This document shows positions 1 through 10,843 of a stretch of DNA of 64,000 bases, one piece after another; within the stretch, counting starts at the first letter, position 1, and the number at the start of each line of letters is the position of its first letter. The DNA is from Hippasteria phrygiana (lineage: Eukaryota > Echinodermata > Asteroidea > Valvatida > Goniasteridae), in the NCBI GenBank assembly GCA_037893225.1, contig JAZGUH010000103.1:1984001-2048000 (forward strand), written 5' to 3'. The notes below the pieces were generated by a model. It worked only from the letters and a program-made list of their open reading frames with translations. It was not told the origin of the DNA and made no database searches. Both the position numbers and the translations under genes were made by a program.

Positions 1-334
1 TAACGTTTGCCACATTTTCAGATGAACGCCCCTCCTTTCCCTGTTCATAATTGAATGGGATATTGACCAAATCCAGTAATTTTCACACGTATGGGTAGCT
101 TAGATCTAGCGCAACAATTTCAGACCATCGCCAGCTTCATAGCGTGAGAACTCTTCGAGAAAATTCAAACCTCGCAAAAATGTATTTCCTGTGAACTCTG
201 TGTGCGTTCTTCCGTTTACTGCATTGTGACTGCTTAACGTTTGCCACATTTTCAAATGAACGCCCCTCCTTTCCCTGTTCATAATTGAATGGGATATTGA
301 CCAAATCCAGTAATTTTCACACGTATGGGTAGCT

Positions 335-342
335 TAGATCTA
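335..342 (+). other. TAGATCTA palindrome (BglII core), lost in C
   Basis: An 8-bp palindrome inside a larger imperfect dyad (GCT-T-AGATCT-AGC, one unpaired T). It is present in A, B, D, E and F monomers. Subtype C has agatttagc and loses it; G has agatttagc or agatatagc. Digestion at AGATCT should therefore produce a ladder of monomers with dimers wherever C occurs. Confidence 0.75.
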
Positions 343-489
343 GCGCAACAATTTGAGACCATCGCCAGCTTCACAGCGTTAGAACTCTTCGAGAAAATTC
401 AAACCTCGCAACAAATTTCTTTCTGTTAACTCTGTGTGCGTTCTCCCGTTTAATGCATTGTGGCTGCTTAACGTTTGCCACATTTTCAG

Positions 490-516
490 ATGAACGCCCC
501 TCCTTTCCCTGTTCAT
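490..516 (+). other. Conserved ATGAAC/GTTCAT inverted repeat around a pyrimidine loop
   Basis: Example in the reference monomer: ATGAAC at 490-495 and its exact reverse complement GTTCAT at 511-516, separated by 15 bases, of which 497-510 are all C or T. The arrangement is present in nearly every monomer of every subtype. Exceptions are few: cagttgaacg (47667, 49957), gatggacg (22931, 26204, 27373, 29477), the cctgctcat C monomers, and the ggttcaaaatt D monomers. Whether anything binds it is unknown. Confidence 0.7.
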
Positions 517-558
517 AATTGAATGGGATATTGACCAAATCCAGTAATTTTCACACGT

Positions 559-791
559 ATGGGTAGCTTAGATCTAGCGCAACAATTTGAGACCATCGCC
601 AGCTTCATAGGGTGAGAACTCTTCGAGAAAATTCAAACCTCGCAACTAATTTTTCCCATGAACTCTGTGTGCGTTCTCCCGTTTACTGCATTGTGACTGC
701 TTAACGTTTGCCAAATTTTCAGATGAACGCCCCTCCTTTCCCTGTTCATAATTGAATGGTATATTGACCAAATCCAGTCATTTTTACACTG
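559..791 (+). repeat. Monomer subtype B (233 bp)
   Basis: Representative of subtype B: catagggtgag in place of cacagcgttag, the tail aatttttcccatgaac, gtgactgcttaacg, then aatggtatattg. The tail segment is one base shorter than in A, which explains why this monomer is 233 bp and why HOR lengths are 1-3 bp below multiples of 234. Other copies start near 3364, 7338, 9208, 12481, 16924, 20674, 26040 and 29314. B is almost always followed by subtype C. Confidence 0.9.
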
Positions 792-1258
792 ATGGGTAGC
801 TTAGATTTAGCGCAACAATTTCAGACCATCGCCAGCTTCACAGCGTTAGAACTCTTCGAGAAAATTCAAACCTCGCAACCAATTTCTTTCTGTGAACTCT
901 GTGTGCGTTCTCCCGTTTACTGCATTGTGGCTGCTTAACGTTTGCCAAATTTTCAGATGAACGCCCCTCCTTTCCCTGTTCATAATTGAATGGTATATTG
1001 ACCAAATCAAGTAATTGTTACACGTATGGGTAGCTTAGATCTAGCGCAACAATTTGAGACCATCGCCAGCTTCATAGCGTTAGAACTCTTCGAGAAAATT
1101 CAAACCTCGCAAAAAAATTTTCCCATGAACTCTGTGTGCGTTCTCCCGTTTACTGCATTGTGACTGCTTAACGTTTGCCAAATTTTCAGATGAACGCCCC
1201 TCCTTTCCCTGTTCATAATTGAATGGTATATTGACCAAATCCAGTCATTTTTACACTG

Positions 1259-1492
1259 ATGGGTAGCTTAGATTTAGCGCAACAATTTCAGACCATCACC
1301 AGCTTCACAGCGTTAGAACTCTTCGAGAAAATTCAAACCTCGCAACAAATTTCTTTCTGTTAACTCTGTGTGCGTTCTCCCGTTTAATGCATTGTGGCTG
1401 CTTCACGTTTGCCAAATTTTCAGATGAACGCCCCTCCTTTCCCTGTTCATAATTGAATGGGATATTGACCAAATCCAGCATTTTTCACACGT
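1259..1492 (+). repeat. C/A hybrid monomer
   Basis: The head is C type (cactgATG, agatttagc, cagaccatcacc) while the tail is A type (caacaaatttctttctgtta, tttaatgcattgtgg, cttcacg). The join lies between about monomer positions 50 and 87. It is inherited at 4064-4297 in the second 12-mer. Such a chimera is the expected product of an out-of-register exchange between C and A monomers. Confidence 0.85.
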
Positions 1493-1726
1493 ATGGGTAG
1501 CTTAGATCTAGCGCAACAATTTGAGACCATCGCCAGCTTCACAGCGTTAGAACTCTTCGAGAAAATTCAAACCTCGCAACTAATTTCTTTCTTTGAACTC
1601 TGTGTGCGTTCTTCCGTTTACTGCATTGTGACTGCTTAACGTTTGCCACATTTTCAGATGAATGCCCCTCCTTTCCCTGTTCATAATTGAATGGGATATT
1701 GACCAAATCCAGTAATTTTCACACGT
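1493..1726 (+). repeat. Monomer subtype D (agcattttt head)
   Basis: Representative of subtype D: preceded by ccagcatttttcacacgt, with cacagcg, the tail caactaatttctttctttg, cttccgtttactgc and cacattttcag. A sub-variant D' has caaccatttgag (for example near 2427, 5232, 6636, 8506, 10610, 16222, 22066, 31884 and 34692) and usually ends an HOR unit just before subtype E. Confidence 0.88.
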
Positions 1727-2661
1727 ATGGGTAGCTTAGATCTAGCGCAACAATTTGAGACCATCGCCAGCTTCACAGCGTTAGAACTCTTCGAGAAAAT
1801 TCAAACCTCGCAACTAATTTTTCCCATGAACTCTGTGTGCGTTCTCCCGTTTACTGCATTGTGACTGCTTAACGTTTGCCAAATTTTCAGATGAACGCCC
1901 CTCCTTTCCCTGTTCATAATTGAATGGTATATTGACCAAATCCAGTCATTTTTACACTGATGGGTAGCTTAGATTTAGCGCAACAATTTCAGACCATCAC
2001 CAGCTTCACAGCGTTAGAACTCTTCGAGAAAATTCAAACCTCGCAACTAATTTCTTTCTGTGAACTCTGTGTGCGTTCTCCCGTTTACTGCATTGTGGCT
2101 GCTTAACGTTTGCCAAATTTTCAGATGAACGCCCCTCCTTTCCCTGTTCATAATTGAATGGGATATTGACCAAATCCAGTAATTTTCACACGTATGGGTA
2201 GCTTAGATCTAGCGCAACAATTTGAGACCATCGCCAGCTTCACAGCGTTAGAACTCTTCGAGAAAATTCAAACCTCGCAACAAATTTCTTTCTGTTAACT
2301 CTGTGTGCGTTCTCCCGTTTAATGCATTGTGGCTGCTTCACGTTTGCCAAATTTTCAGATGAACGCCCCTCCTTTCCCTGTTCATAATTGAATGGGATAT
2401 TGACCAAATCCAGCATTTTTCACACGTATGGGTAGCTTAGATCTAGCGCAACCATTTGAGACCATCGCCAGCTTCACAGCGTTAGAACTCTTCGAGAAAA
2501 TTCAAACCTCGCAACTAATTTCTTTCTTTGAACTCTGTGTGCGTTCTTCCGTTTACTGCATTGTGACTGCTTAACGTTTGCCACATTTTCAGATGAACGC
2601 CCCTCCTTTCCCTGTTCATAATTGAATGGGATATTGACCAAATCCAGTAATTTTCACACGT

Positions 2662-2895
2662 ATGGGTAGCTTAGATCTAGCGCAACAATTTCAGACCATC
2701 GCCAGCTTCATAGCGTGAGAACTCTTCGAGAAAATTCAAACCTCGCAAAAATGTATTTCCTGTGAACTCTGTGTGCGTTCTTCCGTTTACTGCATTGTGA
2801 CTGCTTAACGTTTGCCACATTTTCAAATGAACGCCCCTCCTTTCCCTGTTCATAATTGAATGGGATATTGACCAAATCCAGTAATTTTCACACGT
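2662..2895 (+). repeat. Monomer subtype E (aaaaatgtattt)
   Basis: Representative of subtype E: cagaccatcgcc, catagcgtgag, then cgcaaaaatgtatttcctg, cttccg, and a tail reading cacattttcaaatgaacg. The aaaaatgt mark occurs at 176, 2747, 5552, 6955, 8825, 10929, 14202, 16541, 17944, 20281, 22385, 23554, 25658, 28931 and near 40155. The distances between these marks give the HOR lengths directly: 2571, 2805, 1403, 1870, 2104, 3273, 2339, 1403, 2337, 2104, 1169, 2104 and 3273 bp. Confidence 0.9.
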
Positions 2896-4531
2896 ATGGG
2901 TAGCTTAGATCTAGCGCAACAATTTGAGACCATCGCCAGCTTCACAGCGTTAGAACTCTTCGAGAAAATTCAAACCTCGCAACTAATTTCTTTCTTTGAA
3001 CTCTGTGTGCGTTCTTCCGTTTACTGCATTGTGACTGCTTAACGTTTGCCACATTTTCAGATGAATGCCCCTCCTTTCCCTGTTCATAATTGAATGGGAT
3101 ATTGACCAAATCCAGTAATTTTCACACGTATGGGTAGCTTAGATCTAGCGCAACAATTTGAGACCATCGCCAGCTTCACAGCGTTAGAACTCTTCGAGAA
3201 AATTCAAACCTCGCAACAAATTTCTTTCTGTTAACTCTGTGTGCGTTCTCCCGTTTAATGCATTGTGGCTGCTTAACGTTTGCCACATTTTCAGATGAAC
3301 GCCCCTCCTTTCCCTGTTCATAATTGAATGGGATATTGACCAAATCCAGTAATTTTCACACGTATGGGTAGCTTAGATCTAGCGCAACAATTTGAGACCA
3401 TCGCCAGCTTCATAGGGTGAGAACTCTTCGAGAAAATTCAAACCTCGCAACTAATTTTTCCCATGAACTCTGTGTGCGTTCTCCCGTTTACTGCATTGTG
3501 ACTGCTTAACGTTTGCCAAATTTTCAGATGAACGCCCCTCCTTTCCCTGTTCATAATTGAATGGTATATTGACCAAATCCAGTCATTTTTACACTGATGG
3601 GTAGCTTAGATTTAGCGCAACAATTTCAGACCATCGCCAGCTTCACAGCGTTAGAACTCTTCGAGAAAATTCAAACCTCGCAACCAATTTCTTTCTGTGA
3701 ACTCTGTGTGCGTTCTCCCGTTTACTGCATTGTGGCTGCTTAACGTTTGCCAAATTTTCAGATGAACGCCCCTCCTTTCCCTGTTCATAATTGAATGGTA
3801 TATTGACCAAATCAAGTAATTGTTACACGTATGGGTAGCTTAGATCTAGCGCAACAATTTGAGACCATCGCCAGCTTCATAGCGTTAGAACTCTTCGAGA
3901 AAATTCAAACCTCGCAAAAAAATTTTCCCATGAACTCTGTGTGCGTTCTCCCGTTTACTGCATTGTGACTGCTTAACGTTTGCCAAATTTTCAGATGAAC
4001 GCCCCTCCTTTCCCTGTTCATAATTGAATGGTATATTGACCAAATCCAGTCATTTTTACACTGATGGGTAGCTTAGATTTAGCGCAACAATTTTAGACCA
4101 TCACCAGCTTCACAGCGTTAGAACTCTTCGAGAAAATTCAAACCTCGCAACAAATTTCTGTCTGTTAACTCTGTGTGCGTTCTCCCGTTTAATGCATTGT
4201 GGCTGCTTCACGTTTGCCAAATTTTCAGATGAACGCCCCTCCTTTCCCTGTTCATAATTGAATGGGATATTGACCAAATCCAGCATTTTTCACACGTATG
4301 GGTAGCTTAGATCTAGCGCAACAATTTGAGACCATCGCCAGCTTCACAGCGTTAGAACTCTTCGAGAAAATTCAAACCTCGCAACTAATTTCTTTCTTTG
4401 AACTCTGTGTGCGTTCTTCCGTTTACTGCATTGTGACTGCTTAACGTTTGCCACATTTTCAGATGAATGCCCCTCCTTTCCCTGTTCATAATTGAATGGG
4501 ATATTGACCAAATCCAGTAATTTTCACACGT

Positions 4532-7103
4532 ATGGGTAGCTTAGATCTAGCGCAACAATTTGAGACCATCGCCAGCTTCACAGCGTTAGAACTCTTCGAG
4601 AAAATTCAAACCTCGCAACTAATTTTTCCCATGAACTCTGTGTGCGTTCTCCCGTTTACTGCATTGTGACTGCTTAACGTTTGCCAAATTTTCAGATGAA
4701 CGCCCCTCCTTTCCCTGTTCATAATTGAATGGTATATTGACCAAATCCAGTCATTTTTACACTGATGGGTAGCTTAGATTTAGCGCAACAATTTCAGACC
4801 ATCACCAGCTTCACAGCGTTAGAACTCTTCGAGAAAATTCAAACCTCGCAACTAATTTCTTTCTGTGAACTCTGTGTGCGTTCTCCCGTTTACTGCATTG
4901 TGGCTGCTTAACGTTTGCCAAATTTTCAGATGAACGCCCCTCCTTTCCCTGTTCATAATTGAATGGGATATTGACCAAATCCAGTAATTTTCACACGTAT
5001 GGGTAGCTTAGATCTAGCGCAACAATTTGAGACCATCGCCAGCTTCACAGCGTTAGAACTCTTCGAGAAAATTCAAACCTCGCAACAAATTTCTTTCTGT
5101 TAACTCTGTGTGCGTTCTCCCGTTTAATGCATTGTGGCTGCTTCACGTTTGCCAAATTTTCAGATGAACGCCCCTCCTTTCCCTGTTCATAATTGAATGG
5201 GATATTGACCAAATCCAGCATTTTTCACACGTATGGGTAGCTTAGATCTAGCGCAACCATTTGAGACCATCGCCAGCTTCACAGCGTTAGAACTCTTCGA
5301 GAAAATTCAAACCTCGCAACTAATTTCTTTCTTTGAACTCTGTGTGCGTTCTTCCGTTTACTGCATTGTGACTGCTTAACGTTTGCCACATTTTCAGATG
5401 AACGCCCCTCCTTTCCCTGTTCATAATTGAATGGGATATTGACCAAATCCAGTAATTTTCACACGTATGGGTAGCTTAGATCTAGCGCAACAATTTCAGA
5501 CCATCGCCAGCTTCATAGCGTGAGAACTCTTCGAGAAAATTCAAACCTCGCAAAAATGTATTTCCTGTGAACTCTGTGTGCGTTCTTCCGTTTACTGCAT
5601 TGTGACTGCTTAACGTTTGCCACATTTTCAAATGAACGCCCCTCCTTTCCCTGTTCATAATTGAATGGGATATTGACCAAATCCAGTAATTTTCACACGT
5701 ATGGGTAGCTTAGATCTAGCGCAACAATTTGAGACCATCGCCAGCTTCACAGCGTTAGAACTCTTCGAGAAAATTCAAACCTCGCAACTAATTTCTTTCT
5801 TTGAACTCTGTGTGCGTTCTTCCGTTTACTGCATTGTGACTGCTTAACGTTTGCCACATTTTCAGATGAATGCCCCTCCTTTCCCTGTTCATAATTGAAT
5901 GGGATATTGACCAAATCCAGTAATTTTCACACGTATGGGTAGCTTAGATCTAGCGCAACAATTTGAGACCATCGCCAGCTTCACAGCGTTAGAACTCTTC
6001 GAGAAAATTCAAACCTCGCAACTAATTTTTCCCATGAACTCTGTGTGCGTTCTCCCGTTTACTGCATTGTGACTGCTTAACGTTTGCCAAATTTTCAGAT
6101 GAACGCCCCTCCTTTCCCTGTTCATAATTGAATGGTATATTGACCAAATCCAGTCATTTTTACACTGATGGGTAGCTTAGATTTAGCGCAACAATTTCAG
6201 ACCATCACCAGCTTCACAGCGTTAGAACTCTTCGAGAAAATTCAAACCTCGCAACTAATTTCTTTCTGTGAACTCTGTGTGCGTTCTCCCGTTTACTGCA
6301 TTGTGGCTGCTTAACGTTTGCCAAATTTTCAGATGAACGCCCCTCCTTTCCCTGTTCATAATTGAATGGGATATTGACCAAATCCAGTAATTTTCACACG
6401 TATGGGTAGCTTAGATCTAGCGCAACAATTTGAGACCATCGCCAGCTTCACAGCGTTAGAACTCTTCGAGAAAATTCAAACCTCGCAACAAATTTCTTTC
6501 TGTTAACTCTGTGTGCGTTCTCCCGTTTAATGCATTGTGGCTGCTTCACGTTTGCCAAATTTTCAGATGAACGCCCCTCCTTTCCCTGTTCATAATTGAA
6601 TGGGATATTGACCAAATCCAGCATTTTTCACACGTATGGGTAGCTTAGATCTAGCGCAACCATTTGAGACCATCGCCAGCTTCACAGCGTTAGAACTCTT
6701 CGAGAAAATTCAAACCTCGCAACTAATTTCTTTCTTTGAACTCTGTGTGCGTTCTTCCGTTTACTGCATTGTGACTGCTTAACGTTTGCCACATTTTCAG
6801 ATGAACGCCCCTCCTTTCCCTGTTCATAATTGAATGGGATATTGACCAAATCCAGTAATTTTCACACGTATGGGTAGCTTAGATCTAGCGCAACAATTTC
6901 AGACCATCGCCAGCTTCATAGCGTGAGAACTCTTCGAGAAAATTCAAACCTCGCAAAAATGTATTTCCTGTGAACTCTGTGTGCGTTCTTCCGTTTACTG
7001 CATTGTGACTGCTTAACGTTTGCCACATTTTCAAATGAACGCCCCTCCTTTCCCTGTTCATAATTGAATGGGATATTGACCAAATCCAGTAATTTTCACA
7101 CGT
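4532..7103 (+). repeat. 6-mer (1403 bp) duplication, two copies
   Basis: The five-monomer run 4532-5700 (F-C-A-D'-E) recurs at 5935-7103, a shift of 1403 bp; the intervening monomer at 5701 has the tttctttg tail of D. Marks at this shift: accatttgag at 5256 and 6659, aaaaatgt at 5552 and 6955. The second copy is followed by A and B (7104, 7338) instead, so the duplicate is joined to a different HOR context. Confidence 0.85.
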
Positions 7104-8739
7104 ATGGGTAGCTTAGATCTAGCGCAACAATTTGAGACCATCGCCAGCTTCACAGCGTTAGAACTCTTCGAGAAAATTCAAACCTCGCAACAAATTTCTT
7201 TCTGTTAACTCTGTGTGCGTTCTCCCGTTTAATGCATTGTGGCTGCTTAACGTTTGCCACATTTTCAGATGAACGCCCCTCCTTTCCCTGTTCATAATTG
7301 AATGGGATATTGACCAAATCCAGTAATTTTCACACGTATGGGTAGCTTAGATCTAGCGCAACAATTTGAGACCATCGCCAGCTTCATAGGGTGAGAACTC
7401 TTCGAGAAAATTCAAACCTCGCAACTAATTTTTCCCATGAACTCTGTGTGCGTTCTCCCGTTTACTGCATTGTGACTGCTTAACGTTTGCCAAATTTTCA
7501 GATGAACGCCCCTCCTTTCCCTGTTCATAATTGAATGGTATATTGACCAAATCCAGTCATTTTTACACTGATGGGTAGCTTAGATTTAGCGCAACAATTT
7601 CAGACCATCACCAGCTTCACAGCGTTAGAACTCTTCGAGAAAATTCAAACCTCGCAACTAATTTCTTTCTGTGAACTCTGTGTGCGTTCTCCCGTTTACT
7701 GCATTGTGGCTGCTTCACGTTTGCCAAATTTTCAGATGAACGCCCCTCCTTTCCCTGTTCATAATTGAATGGGATATTGACCAAATCCAGTAATTTTCAC
7801 ACGTATGGGTAGCTTAGATCTAGCGCAACAATTTGAGACCATCGCCAGCTTCACAGCGTTAGAACTCTTCGAGAAAATTCAAACCTCGCAACTAATTTTT
7901 CCCATGAACTCTGTGTGCGTTCTCCCGTTTACTGCATTGTGACTGCTTAACGTTTGCCAAATTTTCAGATGAACGCCCCTCCTTTCCCTGTTCATAATTG
8001 AATGGTATATTGACCAAATCCAGTCATTTTTACACTGATGGGTAGCTTAGATTTAGCGCAACAATTTCAGACCATCACCAGCTTCACAGCGTTAGAACTC
8101 TTCGAGAAAATTCAAACCTCGCAACTAATTTCTTTCTGTGAACTCTGTGTGCGTTCTCCCGTTTACTGCATTGTGGCTGCTTAACGTTTGCCAAATTTTC
8201 AGATGAACGCCCCTCCTTTCCCTGTTCATAATTGAATGGGATATTGACCAAATCCAGTAATTTTCACACGTATGGGTAGCTTAGATCTAGCGCAACAATT
8301 TGAGACCATCGCCAGCTTCACAGCGTTAGAACTCTTCGAGAACATTCAAACCTCGCAACAAATTTCTTTCTGTTAACTCTGTGTGCGTTCTCCCGTTTAA
8401 TGCATTGTGGCTGCTTCACGTTTGCCAAATTTTCAGATGAACGCCCCTCCTTTCCCTGTTCATAATTGAATGGGATATTGACCAAATCCAGCATTTTTCA
8501 CACGTATGGGTAGCTTAGATCTAGCGCAACCATTTGAGACCATCGCCAGCTTCACAGCGTTAGAACTCTTCGAGAAAATTCAAACCTCGCAACAAATTTC
8601 TTTCTTTGAACTCTGTGTGCGTTCTTCCGTTTACTGCATTGTGACTGCTTAACGTTTGCCACATTTTCAGATGAACGCCCCTCCTTTCCCTGTTCATAAT
8701 TGAATGGGATATTGACCAAATCCAGTAATTTTCACACGT
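6870..8739 (+). repeat. 8-mer HOR, E-A-B-C-F-C-A-D' (1870 bp)
   Basis: Order read from marks: E at 6870, A, B (catagggtgag at 7385), C at 7571, F at 7805, C, A, D' (8506), then E again at 8740. Compared with the 9-mer that follows, D between the first C and F is missing, a one-monomer deletion form. Confidence 0.85.
7571..7804 (+). repeat. Monomer subtype C (cactgATG head)
   Basis: Representative of subtype C. It is preceded by gtcatttttacactg instead of gtaattttcacacgt, carries agatttagc (so AGATCT is lost), cagaccatcacc, and the tail aatttctttctgtgaac. Versions with cttcacg rather than cttaacg have no in-frame stop for 65 codons, as here; this is a consequence of two substitutions relative to A (tgttaac to tgtgaac, cttaacg to cttcacg). 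C follows B or F nearly everywhere. Confidence 0.9.
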
Positions 8740-10843
8740 ATGGGTAGCTTAGATCTAGCGCAACAATTTCAGACCATCGCCAGCTTCATAGCGTGAGAAC
8801 TCTTCGAGAAAATTCAAACCTCGCAAAAATGTATTTCCTGTGAACTCTATGTGCGTTCTCCCGTTTACTGCATTGTGACTGCTTAACGTTTGCCACATTT
8901 TCAAATGAACGCCCCTCCTTTCCCTGTTCATAATTGAATGGGATATTGACCAAATCCAGTAATTTCCACACGTATGGGTAGCTTAGATCTAGCGCAACAA
9001 TTTGAGACCATCGCCAGCTTCACAGCGTTAGAACTCTTCGAGAAAATTCAAACCTCGCAACAAATTTCTTTCTGTTAACTCTGTGTGCGTTCTCCCGTTT
9101 AATGCATTGTGGCTGCTTAACGTTTGCCAAATTTTCAGATGAACGCCCCTCCTTTCCCTGTTCATAATTGAATGGGATATTGACCAAATCCAGTAATTTT
9201 CACACGTATGGGTAGCTTAGATCTAGCGCAACAATTTGAGACCATCGCCAGCTTCATAGGGTGAGAACTCTTCGAGAAAATTCAAACCTCGCAACTAATT
9301 TTTCCCATGAACTCTGTGTGCGTTCTCCCGTTTACTGCATTGTGACTGCTTAACGTTTGCCACATTTTCAGATGAACGCCCCTCCTTTCCCTGTTCATAA
9401 TTGAATGGTATATTGACCAAATCCAGTCATTTTTACACTGATGGGTAGCTTAGATTTAGCGCAACAATTTCAGACCATCACCAGCTTCACAGCGTTAGAA
9501 CTCTTCGAGAAAATTCAAACCTCGCAACTAATTTCTTTCTGTGAACTCTGTGTGCGTTCTCCCGTTTACTGCATTGTGGCTGCTTCACGTTTGCCAAATT
9601 TTCAGATGAACGCCCCTCCTTTCCCTGTTCATAATTGAATGGGATATTGACCAAATCCAGCATTTTTCACACGTATGGGTAGCTTAGATCTAGCGCAACA
9701 ATTTGAGACCATCGCCAGCTTCACAGCGTTAGAACTCTTCGAGAAAATTCAAACCTCGCAACTAATTTCTTTCTTTGAACTCTGTGTGCGTTCTTCCGTT
9801 TACTGCATTGTGACTGCTTAACGTTTGCCACATTTTCAGATGAACGCCCCTCCTTTCCCTGTTCATAATTGAATGGGATATTGACCAAATCCAGTAATTT
9901 TCACACGTATGGGTAGCTTAGATCTAGCGCAACAATTTGAGACCATCGCCAGCTTCACAGCGTTAGAACTCTTCGAGAAAATTCAAACCTCGCAACTAAT
10001 TTTTCCCATGAACTCTGTGTGCGTTCTCCCGTTTACTGCGTTGTGACTGCTTAACGTTTGCCAAATTTTCAGATGAACGCCCCTCCTTTCCCTGTTCATA
10101 ATTGAATGGTATTTTGACCAAATCCAGTCATTTTTACACTGATGGGTAGCTTAGATTTAGCGCAACAATTTCAGACCATCACCAACTTCACAGCGTTAGA
10201 ACTCTTCGAGAAAATTCAAACCTCGCAACTAATTTCTTTCTGTGAACTCTGTGTGCGTTCTCCCGTTTACTGCATTGTGGCTGCTTAACGTTTGCCAAAT
10301 TTTCAGATGAACGCCCCTCCTTTCCCTGTTCATAATTGAATGGGATATTGACCAAATCCAGTAATTTTCACAAGTATGGGTAGCTTAGATCTAGCGCAAC
10401 AATTTGAGACCATCGCCAGCTTCACAGCGTTAGAACTCTTCGAGAAAATTCAAACCTCGCAACAAATTTCTTTCTGTTAACTCTGTGTGCGTTCTCCCGT
10501 TTAATGCATTGTGGCTGCTTCACGTTTGCCAAATTTTCAGATGAACGCCCCTCCTTTCCCTGTTCATAATTGAATGGGATATTGACCAAATCCAGCATTT
10601 TTCACACGTATGGGTAGCTTAGATCTAGCGCAACCATTTGAGACCATCGCCAGCTTCACAGCGTTAGAACTCTTCGAGAAAATTCAAACCTCGCAACTAA
10701 TTTCTTTCTTTGAACTCTGTGTGCGTTCTTCCGTTTACTGCATTGTGACTGCTTAACGTTTGCCACATTTTCAGATGAACGCCCCTCCTTTCCCTGTTCA
10801 TAATTGAATGGGATATTGACCAAATCCAGTAATTTTCACACGT
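8740..10843 (+). repeat. 9-mer HOR, E-A-B-C-D-F-C-A-D' (2104 bp)
   Basis: A complete example of what looks like the basic unit of the first 26 kb. E begins at 8740 and again at 10844. The same order recurs at 20196-22299 and 23469-25572, and the flanking 8-mer, 10-mer, 11-mer and 5-mer can each be derived from it by gain or loss of whole monomers. Length is two bases short of 9 x 234 because B and F are 233 bp. Confidence 0.9.

Larger units (their letters stand above)
325..558 (+). repeat. Reference monomer, subtype A (234 bp)
   Basis: A representative monomer used here as numbering standard. It has 99 G+C of 234 (42%), with 58 C and 41 G, and 10 CpG. Order of landmarks: TAGATCTA palindrome (335-342), cacagcgttag, cttcgagaaaattc, a variable stretch at about monomer positions 87-104, then ctgtgtgcgttct, AATGCATT (452-459), the conserved 3' part with ATGAAC/GTTCAT arms around a pyrimidine tract, and a variable AT-rich end just before the next ATGGG. 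Subtype A is marked by caacaaatttctttctgtta and tttaatgcattgtgg. The choice of ATG as start is only a convenient phase and implies no coding function. Confidence 0.95.
325..5934 (+). repeat. 12-mer higher-order repeat, two copies of 2805 bp
   Basis: Copy 1 is 325-3129 and copy 2 is 3130-5934. Marks repeat at 2805 bp: catagggtgag at 606 and 3411, accatttgag at 2451 and 5256, gcaaaaaaattttccc in the monomers at 1026 and 3831. Monomer order is A-B-C-(attgtta type)-C/A hybrid-D-F-C-A-D'-E-D-like. Differences noticed: C to T at 4094 and T to G at 4160 in copy 2. A lone E monomer (91-324) precedes copy 1. Confidence 0.9.

Noticed and set aside
440..465. CENP-B box
   Set aside because: On the reverse strand CCCG TTT ACTG/AATG CATT matches about six of the nine essential positions, and TTCGAGAAAATTC on the plus strand about five. 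Neither has the full CGAA/CGGG partner; such partial matches are expected by chance.
490..516. G-quadruplex on the minus strand of the pyrimidine tract
   Set aside because: Only three G runs (3, 2 and 4) occur per monomer within reach, so a standard four-run motif is not met.
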